5,757 nucleotides of DNA. Origin: Firmicutes bacterium UBA4874 (lineage in GTDB: Bacteria > Bacillota > Clostridia > Caldicoprobacterales > DTU083). The stretch is from the NCBI GenBank assembly GCA_002399435.1, contig DHDO01000104.1, positions 18,248 through 24,004 of the forward strand. Reading direction: 5' to 3'. Every line of letters starts with the position of its first letter. Position 1 is the first letter of the stretch. A model generated the notes under the pieces. That model made no database searches and was not told the DNA's origin. It saw only the letters and a program-made list of their open reading frames with translations. This document shows, piece by piece, positions 1 to 5,637 of the stretch. Made by a program: the position numbers and the translations under genes.

Positions 1-7
1 CATCTGG

Positions 8-48
8 GAAACGGCTCTCCCATTTACAGAAACGGCTTTCCCATTACG
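8..48. repeat. 21-bp direct repeat, two copies
   Basis: Two adjacent copies of a unit beginning GAAACGGCT and continuing TCCCATT(T)AC lie at 8-28 and 29-48. They differ by one substitution and a one-base gap over the first 20 bases. The array lies in the non-coding DNA downstream of the minus-strand serine hydrolase gene and may extend beyond the left edge of the window. The remaining stretch to position 92 shows no gene and no convincing terminator: a GGGAAA/TTTCCC pairing at 6-11 and 37-42 exists, but no T-tract follows on the minus strand. Confidence 0.7.
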
Positions 49-92
49 GACAGTGTCAATTTACTGTAGTCTATTTTACCGATTTCTGCCCT

Positions 93-1178
93 TTACTCCA
101 GGGAGGAAAAAAACATATTGTGCAGCAGCCTGCGGAAACGGATGATTTTCTGGTTTTCCCTGCCATAATGGACCCTGTTGGTCAGACAGATGAGATAGAC
201 CCCGAGGGAATTGTCCAGCCAGATGGAGGTGCCGGTAAAGCCGGTGTGTCCGTAAGAACCGGGAAGAGCCAGCTCGCCTCCCGCGTTGGCATAGGAATCC
301 GTCCCGGGAACCCGGTCTGTTTTCAACGACCAGCCAAGGCCGCGGTCCTCTCCCAACGCGTAGGTATAATTTCGGGTCATGGCCGCAATGGAAGCTTTGG
401 ACAGAATCTGCCGGTTCCCGATTTTGCCGCTGCTCAACAGCAGGACAGCGTATTTGCTGATATCCGGCGCATAGGAGAACAGTCCGGCGTGTCCGGCTAC
501 TCCGCCCAGGAACCGGGCATTTTCATCGTGGACAAGCCCATTTTCGGCCATACTGGTGTGGTGATTTTCCTCTGTTGCGGCAACATTGTCCGATGCCGGA
601 CAGAAGCCGGTGTGATGCATACCCATGGGCTGATAAAGGTATTTTGCGCACAGGTGATCCAGGGTGTCCTTGCCCACGGCTTCCAGGATACGCCCCATGA
701 CAATAAAGCCCAGATCGCTGTATTTTACCTGTGTCCCCGCGGGAAAGCGGATTCCGTGTTCTGCAATCTGCCGGATGTCGTCTTCCGGTTTGTCACACAG
801 ATCATACAGCGCAAGGTCAGGGGCAAGTCCGGCAGTATGGGTCAGCAGCTGTCCCAGTGTAATGTCCTTTCCCGCACCTTCAGAGAAGGAGGGAAGGTAA
901 TCGGCGACTTTGTCTGCCAGACTGATTCTTCCCTGTTCCACGAAGACCATGGCCAGGGGAGCCGTCGCCAATACTTTTGTCAAAGAAGCCATATCAAACA
1001 GGGTGTTTTGGTCCAGAGGCAGCTTTTCCGGATAAACGGACCGGCTGCCTGCAGCATACTCAAACAGGACTTCATCCGGGGTGCCTGCCAGAACGGAAGC
1101 ACAGGGAAAGGCATTTTCTGCCACAGATGTCCGGATCAGATCCCGAATGGCTGCCCTTTTTTCTTCTCTCATTTTCAT
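93..1178 (-). CDS. Serine hydrolase, beta-lactamase / penicillin-binding-protein-like fold (COG1680 type)
   Basis: This encodes a 361-residue protein of the class C beta-lactamase/DD-peptidase/esterase superfamily. What is seen: the SxxK nucleophile motif SLTK at residues 65-68, YSD at 153-155 in the place of the YxN motif, and HTGFTG at 311-316 in the place of KTG. Also typical are LLTHTAGL (111-118) and a VHDEN...GGVAGHAGLFS block (about 216-235), which resembles the Bacillus YbbE/AmlB-like group. No signal peptide or membrane segment is visible, so a cytoplasmic enzyme is likely. The substrate (peptidoglycan fragment, ester or D-amino-acid peptide) cannot be told. The start at 1178 is chosen because AAAAGGAGA lies 10 nt upstream; in-frame ATGs farther out (1226 and 1289) fall inside or beyond the promoter. 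Stop is TAA. The gene stands alone, divergent from the tRNA gene, with all three active-site motifs intact. Confidence 0.93.
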   Translation of the reverse strand: MKMREEKRAAIRDLIRTSVAENAFPCASVLAGTPDEVLFEYAAGSRSVYPEKLPLDQNTLFDMASLTKVLATAPLAMVFVEQGRISLADKVADYLPSFSEGAGKDITLGQLLTHTAGLAPDLALYDLCDKPEDDIRQIAEHGIRFPAGTQVKYSDLGFIVMGRILEAVGKDTLDHLCAKYLYQPMGMHHTGFCPASDNVAATEENHHTSMAENGLVHDENARFLGGVAGHAGLFSYAPDISKYAVLLLSSGKIGNRQILSKASIAAMTRNYTYALGEDRGLGWSLKTDRVPGTDSYANAGGELALPGSYGHTGFTGTSIWLDNSLGVYLICLTNRVHYGRENQKIIRFRRLLHNMFFSSLE

Positions 1179-1188
1179 ATTGCTGACA

Positions 1189-1197
1189 TCTCCTTTT
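1189..1197 (-). promoter_or_regulatory. Ribosome binding site deciding the serine hydrolase start
   Basis: On the minus strand the sequence reads AAAAGGAGA, then 10 nt, then ATG at 1178-1176. A second ATG two codons later would be 16 nt away, and no comparable site precedes the two upstream in-frame ATGs. This fixes the start used here. Confidence 0.75.
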
Positions 1198-1226
1198 GAT
1201 CTCCCGGAAATACTTAGGATGGACAT

Positions 1227-1255
1227 ATTATACCATCCGGGGACGGTCTTGTAAC
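1227..1255 (-). promoter_or_regulatory. Promoter for the serine hydrolase gene
   Basis: On the minus strand there is a perfect TATAAT at 1232-1227 preceded by TGG, giving an extended -10 (TGnTATAAT). GTTACA (4 of 6 matches to TTGACA) lies at 1255-1250 with a 17-bp spacer. Transcription would start near 1220 and give a leader of about 40 nt that carries the AAAAGGAGA site. It is a sigma-A type promoter by pattern only. Confidence 0.7.
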
Positions 1256-1304
1256 ACGGGGGCAGGAATAAATGGAAGGAAATTTGCAAAATTTGAAAAA
1301 GCTA

Positions 1305-1333
1305 TTGAAAGATCGGTCAGAAGGAGGTATAAT
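1305..1333 (+). promoter_or_regulatory. Promoter for tRNA-Val
   Basis: TTGAAA at 1305-1310, a 17-bp spacer and a perfect TATAAT at 1328-1333 make a near-consensus sigma-A promoter. Transcription would start near 1340, about 35 nt before the mature tRNA 5' end. An AAGGAGG string at 1321-1327 lies in the spacer and would not be transcribed, so it is probably chance and not a ribosome binding site. Confidence 0.8.
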
Positions 1334-1374
1334 GATCAGGAAGGCAGCATTTATTTCGATATAGCCTTTGATAT

Positions 1375-1450
1375 GGGCAATTAACTCAGCTGGCAGAGTG
1401 CTACCGTCACATGGTAGAAGTCGAGGGTTCGAGTCCCCCATTGCCCACCA
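1375..1450 (+). tRNA. tRNA-Val, anticodon CAC
   Basis: This is a 76-nt cloverleaf. The acceptor stem is GGGCAAT (1375-1381) with ATTGCCC (1440-1446), all seven pairs Watson-Crick. The D stem is ACTC/GAGT (1384-1387 and 1396-1399) around an 8-nt loop containing GG. The anticodon stem is CTACC/GGTAG (1401-1405 and 1413-1417) around the loop GTCACAT, placing anticodon CAC at 1408-1410, which reads GUG (Val). The variable loop is 5 nt. The T loop is TTCGAGT in a GAGGG/CCCCC stem with one A-C mismatch at the second pair (positions 50-64). Discriminator A and CCA (1448-1450) are encoded. It has its own promoter and terminator, so it is a single-gene unit. No attachment-site duplication of its 3' end is seen in the window. 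Confidence 0.95.
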
Positions 1451-1455
1451 GCACC

Positions 1456-1497
1456 GCAGCTTGCCAGGGACAAAATGGCAGGCTGCTTTTATTTATA
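1456..1497 (+). terminator. Rho-independent terminator of the tRNA-Val unit
   Basis: GCAGCTTGCCA (1456-1466) pairs with TGGCAGGCTGC (1476-1486) over 11 bp with one G-T wobble and a 9-nt loop. It is followed at once by TTTTATTTAT. It begins 5 nt after the tRNA CCA end, so the tRNA is transcribed alone and the plus-strand genes downstream need their own promoter. Confidence 0.9.
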
Positions 1498-1591
1498 TAA
1501 AGAGGAATAGCAACGATACCCGGCATGTGTTTTTTAAAAAATTTTAAGTATATAAAAATGATTTCGTCAATATTCCCTTATTTTCGCTCCA

Positions 1592-1617
1592 TTTTGTTAT
1601 AATTTTTTATAACAAAA
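1592..1617. repeat. Perfect 11-bp inverted repeat, possible operator
   Basis: TTTTGTTATAA (1592-1602) and TTATAACAAAA (1607-1617) are exact inverted copies around TTTT. The right arm ends 10 bp before the -35 element at 1628, which is a usual place for a regulator binding site. The half-sites TTGTTA/TAACAA match those of Rex operators, but the gap between them is 10 bp where Rex sites have 6, so Rex is not assigned. The surrounding stretch 1498-1627 is strongly AT-rich and holds no gene that I can support. Confidence 0.5.
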
Positions 1618-1627
1618 CCAATTTATT

Positions 1628-1656
1628 TTACCACACTTTACTTCATGTGATATAAT
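1628..1656 (+). promoter_or_regulatory. Promoter upstream of the ADP-ribosylglycohydrolase gene
   Basis: TTACCA (1628-1633, 4 of 6 matches to TTGACA), a 17-bp spacer and a perfect TATAAT (1651-1656) preceded by TGA form an extended -10 promoter. The expected start is near 1663, giving a leader of about 90 nt before the ATG at 1753. This is the only good promoter seen for the four plus-strand genes. Confidence 0.7.
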
Positions 1657-1678
1657 GGATCCAATAAAAGGTGACAGC

Positions 1679-1756
1679 ATGGCAGGGTTATTCTGCACGG
1701 AGTTTCCGGGATCAGTGGAAAAAGGAGACAGAGACAAAGGGAGGAATCTTATATGA
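1679..1756 (+). CDS. Possible leader ORF, 25 codons, overlapping the next start by ATGA
   Basis: An ORF of 25 codons begins MAGLFCTEF and ends at TGA 1754-1756, so its stop overlaps the ATG (1753-1755) of the next gene in the ATGA pattern typical of translational coupling. AAAAGG (1666-1671) lies 7 nt before its ATG and is a plausible ribosome binding site. It begins just downstream of the predicted transcription start. The peptide resembles nothing I recognise and has no regulatory codon run. The downstream gene has its own strong AAAGGGAGG site inside this ORF, so the ORF could be chance. Confidence 0.3.
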   Translation: MAGLFCTEFPGSVEKGDRDKGRNLI

Positions 1757-2643
1757 TCGGTGCGATTATTGGCGATATTGCAGGCTCTCGGTTTGAATTC
1801 AACAATTATAAGAAGAAGGACTTTGAACTCTTTTCTGAGGAATGCCATGTGACGGACGACAGTATCCTGACGCTGGCTGTTGCCAAGGCAATTATGGAAA
1901 CCTGCAAAGTAATCCGGCCGCTGATTGGCAAACCAGAAACCAGGGAAAAGTTTTATGTAATGGCGGAATGGATGGCCAACAAGTATCTGCGGGAGATCGG
2001 CAGGAAGTATCCGGAATGCGGTTATGGAGGAATGTTTGCGCAGTGGATTCAAAGTGTGGTTCCCAAACCGTACAACAGCTTTGGAAACGGGGCAGCCATG
2101 CGGGTGAGCCCGGCGGGTTTCGTAGCAGGGACAGAAGGGGAAGCCATATCCCTGGCCGATGCCGTTACGCAGGTTACGCATAACCATGAAGAAGGCATGA
2201 AAGGCGCGGAGGCCGTAGCCGTAGCCATTTTTATGGCAAGGCACGGGAAATCAAAAATGGAGATCCGCAAACGAATCAGCAGCGACTATTACCTTCTGGA
2301 CTTTACGATCGATGTGATCCGGGATGCATATGAGTTCAATGAAACGTGTCAGGGAACGGTACCACAGGCGATTGAGGCATTTCTGGAATCCACTTCTTTT
2401 GAAGACGCAATCCGCATAGCCATTTCTTTGGGCGGAGACAGCGATACTTTGGCGGCAATTACCGGTTCCGTGGCGGAAGCCTTTTATGGAGTGCCGGATG
2501 AAATCCGGGAAAGAGCCCTTACTTATCTGGATTCTTACCTTCGGGGCATTTATGACGACTGGGTTGCCTTTATATTGGACAGGAAGGGAAACAATAATAA
2601 GTCAACGGAACCGGAGGGAAAAAATAAGGATCATGGCATCTGA
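1753..2643 (+). CDS. ADP-ribosylglycohydrolase family protein (DraG/ARH fold)
   Basis: This is a 296-residue, all-helical, Mg-dependent hydrolase of the ADP-ribosylglycohydrolase family, whose studied members remove ADP-ribose from proteins, nucleic acids or small molecules. Visible motifs are GAIIGDIAGSRFE (3-15), the metal-binding TDD at 34-36, SFGNGAAMR (109-117), HNHEEG (143-148) and GGDSDT (227-232), which supplies the second set of metal-binding Asp/Thr residues. All key acidic residues are present, so it should be active. The conserved core ends near residue 272, and the last two dozen residues are a polar Lys/Asn/Glu-rich tail. The start is supported by AAAGGGAGG (1736-1744) 8 nt upstream. 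The protein belongs to a stand-alone bacterial subgroup, with no ADP-ribosyltransferase partner in the window, and its true substrate is unknown. The split-barrel gene follows after 56 nt with no terminator. Confidence 0.93.
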   Translation: MIGAIIGDIAGSRFEFNNYKKKDFELFSEECHVTDDSILTLAVAKAIMETCKVIRPLIGKPETREKFYVMAEWMANKYLREIGRKYPECGYGGMFAQWIQSVVPKPYNSFGNGAAMRVSPAGFVAGTEGEAISLADAVTQVTHNHEEGMKGAEAVAVAIFMARHGKSKMEIRKRISSDYYLLDFTIDVIRDAYEFNETCQGTVPQAIEAFLESTSFEDAIRIAISLGGDSDTLAAITGSVAEAFYGVPDEIRERALTYLDSYLRGIYDDWVAFILDRKGNNNKSTEPEGKNKDHGI

Positions 2644-2699
2644 GAGTAAACAGATAAAATGATTGCATCCGATAAAAGATAAAGGAAAGAGGAGAAGCA

Positions 2700-3092
2700 A
2701 TGCGGGAAGTATATGATTTTCTAAAGAAAGCTGAAACCTTTTATCTGGCCACGGTAGAGGGGGACAGCGCGCGGGTCCGTCCCTTTGGCGCCGTAGATCT
2801 GTTCGAGGGCAGAATGTATTTTCAAACCGGCAGGAAAAAGGCTGTGTACCGGCAGATGAAGGCACACCCCAGAATTGAGATCTGTGCCATGCTGGATGGC
2901 AGATGGATCCGTATCAGCGGCACTGCAGTGGAGGACAACCGTCTGGAGCCGAACGTTCATATGCTGGAGAGCTATCCGTCTCTGAAAGGGATGTATGCTC
3001 CGGGAGACGGGAACTGCACCGTATTTTATCTGAAAGATGCCACAGCGGTGATTTCCTCCTTTACCGAGCCTTCGGAAGTCATTAAGTTCTGA
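2700..3092 (+). CDS. Pyridoxamine 5'-phosphate oxidase family (FMN-binding split barrel) protein
   Basis: This is a 130-residue protein with the single-domain split-barrel pattern: an N-terminal helix (1-12), the strand FYLATVEGD (14-22), the family signature ARVRPFGAVD (24-33), a strand MYFQTG (39-44) followed by KK (46-47), a helix to HP (56-57), then EICAMLDGRWIRISGTAV (60-77). Known relatives bind FMN or another flavin, or heme, and act as small reductases; many are uncharacterised. It lacks the extra C-terminal substrate-binding part of true PdxH, so pyridoxal-phosphate synthesis is unlikely. The start is supported by AGAGGAG (2688-2694) 5 nt upstream. It follows the ADP-ribosylglycohydrolase gene by 56 nt and is probably co-transcribed with it. 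Stop is TGA, and no terminator is seen after it. The family call is firm; the substrate is unknown. Confidence 0.85.
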   Translation: MREVYDFLKKAETFYLATVEGDSARVRPFGAVDLFEGRMYFQTGRKKAVYRQMKAHPRIEICAMLDGRWIRISGTAVEDNRLEPNVHMLESYPSLKGMYAPGDGNCTVFYLKDATAVISSFTEPSEVIKF

Positions 3093-3117
3093 TTGGAATA
3101 CCAACCCATGGATTGTC

Positions 3118-3195
3118 ATGGAACAGACGCTTAGAACAGATGCATGGAACAGACTTATGAAACAGATGCATGGAACAGACGCATGAAACAGCCAG
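3118..3195. repeat. 13/26-bp tandem repeat before the aldolase gene
   Basis: Six degenerate 13-bp units close to ATGRAACAGAYGC run without a break from 3118. They group as three 26-bp units at 3118-3143, 3144-3169 and 3170-3195. Each 26-mer opens with ATGGAACAGAC; the first two end with AACAGATGC and the third diverges over its last few bases. The array fills most of the 116-nt gap after the split-barrel gene and runs into the aldolase ribosome binding site. Because 26 is not a multiple of 3, the ATGs at 3118, 3144 and 3170 are in different frames, and only 3170 is in frame with the aldolase. Confidence 0.85.
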
Positions 3196-3203
3196 AAGGA
3201 GGG
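3194..3203 (+). promoter_or_regulatory. Ribosome binding site deciding the aldolase start
   Basis: AGAAGGAGGG lies 5 nt before ATG 3209-3211. The upstream in-frame ATG at 3170 is part of the tandem repeat, has no such site before it and would add a 13-residue Arg-rich tail unknown in the family. Confidence 0.85.
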
Positions 3204-3208
3204 ATCTT

Positions 3209-4072
3209 ATGTCTCTGATGAACCCATTGGAGCTTTTACAGAAAGCCACAGAGGAAGGAGTGGCGGTGGCGGCCTTCAACGTACACAATCTGGAGACCAT
3301 ACAGGCTGTTGTGGAAGGCGCCGCAGAGGAAAGGGCACCCGTCATGATTCAGACGACGCCGGGTACCCTGCAGCATGCGGGGATCCCCTATATCGCAGCG
3401 TGTGTAAGGGAAGCCGCAAAGCTTTATGATATTCCCATTGCCCTTCATGTTGACCATTGTCCGTCGTACCGGACCATTGTACAGTGTATTCAGCACGGGT
3501 ATACCTCCGTTATGATCGACGGATCCAAACTGTCTTATGAAGAAAATGTGAAATTGGTAAGAAAGGCAGCGGAAACGGCTCACTGCGCCGGTGTGGCAGT
3601 GGAAGGGGAGCTGGGCCGCATTGGCGGCACGGAGGATCTTCTGACCGTGGACGAGAGGGAAGCGACATTTACCGTTCCCTCAGAGGCGAAGGCATTTGTG
3701 GAGGCTACCGGGATTGACAGTCTGGCCGTTGCCATCGGCACTGCCCATGGAGAGTATCACGGCGAGCCAAAGCTGGATTTTGAACGGTTAACCGCCATCC
3801 GGCAGAAAGTCGATGTGCCGCTGGTGCTGCATGGTGCTTCCGGGGTGCCGGACGACAGCGTCCGGGAGGCGATTCGGCGGGGGATCTGCAAGATCAACAT
3901 TGCAACCGAGTTGAAGATTCCCATGGCGGAGGCGATCCGCGAGTGCTTCCGGAACAATCCGAAGGAAAACGATCCCAGGCATTATATGGGCGCGGCAAAG
4001 GAAGCCGTTAAAGAAGTGGTACGCAAAAAAATCCGATTATGCGGCAGCAGCGGATTTGCTTCCCGGTGGTGA
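3209..4072 (+). CDS. Class II ketose-bisphosphate aldolase, GatY/KbaY (tagatose-1,6-bisphosphate aldolase) type
   Basis: This is a 287-residue zinc aldolase that cleaves a ketose (bis)phosphate to dihydroxyacetone phosphate and an aldehyde. Its length matches E. coli KbaY (286) and GatY (284). Key residues fall at the family positions: proton donor D82 and zinc ligand H83 in HVDH, zinc ligands H180 in GTAHG (177-181) and H208 in LHGASG, and the phosphate/ketose-binding INIATE at 229-234. INIATE has Ala where fructose-bisphosphate aldolases have Asp (NxDT), which favours the tagatose branch. Also shared with KbaY are AFNVHN near the N-terminus, DSLAVAIGTAHG, DVPLVLHGAS and the C-terminal NDPRxYM...KEVVRxKIxxCGS block. 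The start is fixed by AGAAGGAGGG 5 nt upstream. The kinase begins 5 nt after the stop, so the two form an operon. The substrate could be tagatose bisphosphate, fructose bisphosphate or another ketose phosphate; E. coli relatives also need a GatZ/KbaZ partner, which is not in the window. Confidence 0.92.
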   Translation: MSLMNPLELLQKATEEGVAVAAFNVHNLETIQAVVEGAAEERAPVMIQTTPGTLQHAGIPYIAACVREAAKLYDIPIALHVDHCPSYRTIVQCIQHGYTSVMIDGSKLSYEENVKLVRKAAETAHCAGVAVEGELGRIGGTEDLLTVDEREATFTVPSEAKAFVEATGIDSLAVAIGTAHGEYHGEPKLDFERLTAIRQKVDVPLVLHGASGVPDDSVREAIRRGICKINIATELKIPMAEAIRECFRNNPKENDPRHYMGAAKEAVKEVVRKKIRLCGSSGFASRW

Positions 4073-4077
4073 GAAAG

Positions 4078-5637
4078 ATGGGAAAACTGCTGATGGGAAT
4101 GGACATTGGCACATCCGCCTGCAAGGCGGCCCTGTTTGATCCGGAAGGAAATGTGATGTGCCGGTCCACAGAGGAATATCCGGTCTATTATCCGGCGCCG
4201 GGCTACGTGGAGCAAAACCCGCTGGAATGGTGGGAGGCGGTCTGCCGGGCTGTCAGGCGGATGATCGATGCTTCCCGTGTTGATGTCCGTCAGATTGCCG
4301 GCATAGGTGTGGCAGGACAGAGCTGGTCAGCCATCCCCGTGGACCGGCAGGGTCATGTGCTCTGCAATACTCCCATCTGGATGGACACCCGCAGTGGGGA
4401 GATTTGCCGGGAGGTCCTGGAGAAGCTGGGGCACGACCGGATTTTTCAGGTTTGCGGGAATCCGTTCGAGCCCACTTATACCACGCCGAAGATTTTGTGG
4501 TTCCGGGAACAAAGGCCGGAGATCTTTCGGAACACCTTTCAATTTCTGCAGAGCAACAGTTATATTGTATATCGTCTTACCGGCGTCTTCACACAGGATC
4601 TTTCCCAGGGGTATGGTCTGCACTTCTTCCACATGCAGAACGGGCAATGGGATGAAAAGCTGAGCGGGGAACTGGGGATTCCTCTGGAAAAGCTCCCGGA
4701 GCTGTTTCCGTGTGATAAGGTCGTGGGAGAAGTCACCCGGGCAGCCGGGGAAGCCATGGGCTTGCCTTCCGGGATTCCTGTCGTTGCCGGGGGCCTGGAC
4801 GCGGCGTGCGGAGCCCTCGGGGCAGGAGTGATTCATCCCGGTCAGACACAGGAGCAGGGAGGGCAGGCCGGCGGCATGAGTATCTGTCTCAGTCAGCCAA
4901 AAGCGCATCCCAGACTGATCCTGGGCCAGCATGTTGTTCCGGATCGGTGGCTTCTTCAGGGCGGCACGGTGGGAGGCGGCGGGACGCTGAAATGGTTCCG
5001 GCAGGAATTCGGCGCATCTGAGGAAGCACAGGCGAGGCAGTCGGGCAAGGGTGTTTACCAGATCATGGATGAAGAGGCTTCCGGAATTGCCCCTGGGTCC
5101 GAAGGCGTATTGTTTCTGCCTTATATGGCAGGGGAACGGTCTCCGGTCTGGGACAAGCATGCCAAAGGAGTATATTTCGGGCTGGATTATCACAAGACCC
5201 GGGCGCATATGATCCGGGCGACCATGGAAGGCTGTGCCTATGCTCTTCTGCATAATTTAAAAACAGCCGAAGAAGCGGGGGCGGAGGCTCTTGAGCTGAC
5301 GGCCATGGGAGGAGCGGCCAACAGCAGGCTGTGGACCCGGATCAAAAGTGACGTGACGGGGAAAACCATCCGGGTTTCGGCTTCTGATACCGCCACCGCG
5401 TTGGGTGCTGCCATACTGGCCGGCGTCGGCACGGGTGTGTACCGGGATTTCCAGGAAGCAGTGAAACGGGCCTGCAGGATCACCAGGGTTTACGACCCGG
5501 ATCAGAATCTCCATCTGCAGTATGACGGATATTATGGAATTTACCGGCGCTTGTACGATCAATTGAAGAACGTCTTCCGGGAAGCGGAAAAGGTTCCGCA
5601 AATGTGCGGCGGGGATCGGAAACCAGGAGCCGATTGA
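4078..5637 (+). CDS. FGGY family carbohydrate kinase (xylulokinase-like, substrate unknown)
   Basis: This 519-residue cytoplasmic kinase transfers phosphate from ATP to a sugar or polyol. The N-terminal FGGY domain opens with the phosphate-binding GMDIGTS (7-13), followed by GVAGQS (about 77-82) and MDTR (102-105). The catalytic base is Asp241 in GGLDAACGALGAG. The C-terminal domain has GGTVGGGGTLKWF (295-307), LPYMAGERSPVWD and the ATP-binding MGGAANSRLW (410-419). True xylulokinases have GQMHG where this has GQSWS, and DASGT where this has DLSQGYG, so xylulose is doubtful. It carries an EQGGQAGGMSI segment after the catalytic Asp and is longer than XylB (484). ATG 4078 is chosen because it matches the family N-terminus; the GGTGG before it is weak. 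GTG at 4069 would give a GTGA overlap with the aldolase stop and is the alternative. The kinase lies immediately behind the aldolase and is co-transcribed with it. Confidence 0.92.
   Translation: MGKLLMGMDIGTSACKAALFDPEGNVMCRSTEEYPVYYPAPGYVEQNPLEWWEAVCRAVRRMIDASRVDVRQIAGIGVAGQSWSAIPVDRQGHVLCNTPIWMDTRSGEICREVLEKLGHDRIFQVCGNPFEPTYTTPKILWFREQRPEIFRNTFQFLQSNSYIVYRLTGVFTQDLSQGYGLHFFHMQNGQWDEKLSGELGIPLEKLPELFPCDKVVGEVTRAAGEAMGLPSGIPVVAGGLDAACGALGAGVIHPGQTQEQGGQAGGMSICLSQPKAHPRLILGQHVVPDRWLLQGGTVGGGGTLKWFRQEFGASEEAQARQSGKGVYQIMDEEASGIAPGSEGVLFLPYMAGERSPVWDKHAKGVYFGLDYHKTRAHMIRATMEGCAYALLHNLKTAEEAGAEALELTAMGGAANSRLWTRIKSDVTGKTIRVSASDTATALGAAILAGVGTGVYRDFQEAVKRACRITRVYDPDQNLHLQYDGYYGIYRRLYDQLKNVFREAEKVPQMCGGDRKPGAD

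Noticed and set aside
120..1199. 359-codon plus-strand ORF opposite the serine hydrolase gene
   Set aside because: It is antisense to a gene with intact SLTK, YSD and HTG motifs, a promoter and a ribosome binding site. Its translation matches no known family pattern and it has no start signals of its own.
1332..1364. 10-codon ORF after a perfect AAGGAGG at 1321-1327, upstream of the tRNA
   Set aside because: The AAGGAGG and ATG lie in the spacer and -10 element of the tRNA promoter, so they would not be in that transcript. The 4-nt gap from site to ATG is also short.
1196..1384. 62-codon plus-strand ORF reading into the tRNA gene
   Set aside because: It overlaps both divergent promoters and the tRNA 5' end, has no ribosome binding site, and the peptide is unrecognisable.
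1592..1617. Rex operator assignment
   Set aside because: The half-sites fit, but the gap between TTGTTA and TAACAA is 10 bp where the Rex consensus has 6. It is kept as an unassigned inverted repeat.
1375..1752. Integration site or genomic island at the tRNA gene
   Set aside because: No integrase, no repeat of the tRNA 3' end, and no change to mobile-type genes is seen downstream.
1597..2244. 215-codon minus-strand ORF over the ADP-ribosylglycohydrolase gene and its promoter
   Set aside because: It overlaps the conserved gene and its regulatory region in antisense, and no domain is recognisable.
3093..3160. Promoter for the aldolase operon (TTGTCA at 3113-3118)
   Set aside because: TTGTCA is a fair -35 match, but nothing like TATAAT lies 16-18 bp downstream; the sequence there is tandem repeat.
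4327..5253. 308-codon minus-strand ORF opposite the FGGY kinase
   Set aside because: It is a shadow of a clearly conserved kinase in GC-rich codons, and its composition (Pro, Arg, His-rich without motifs) is typical of antisense frames.
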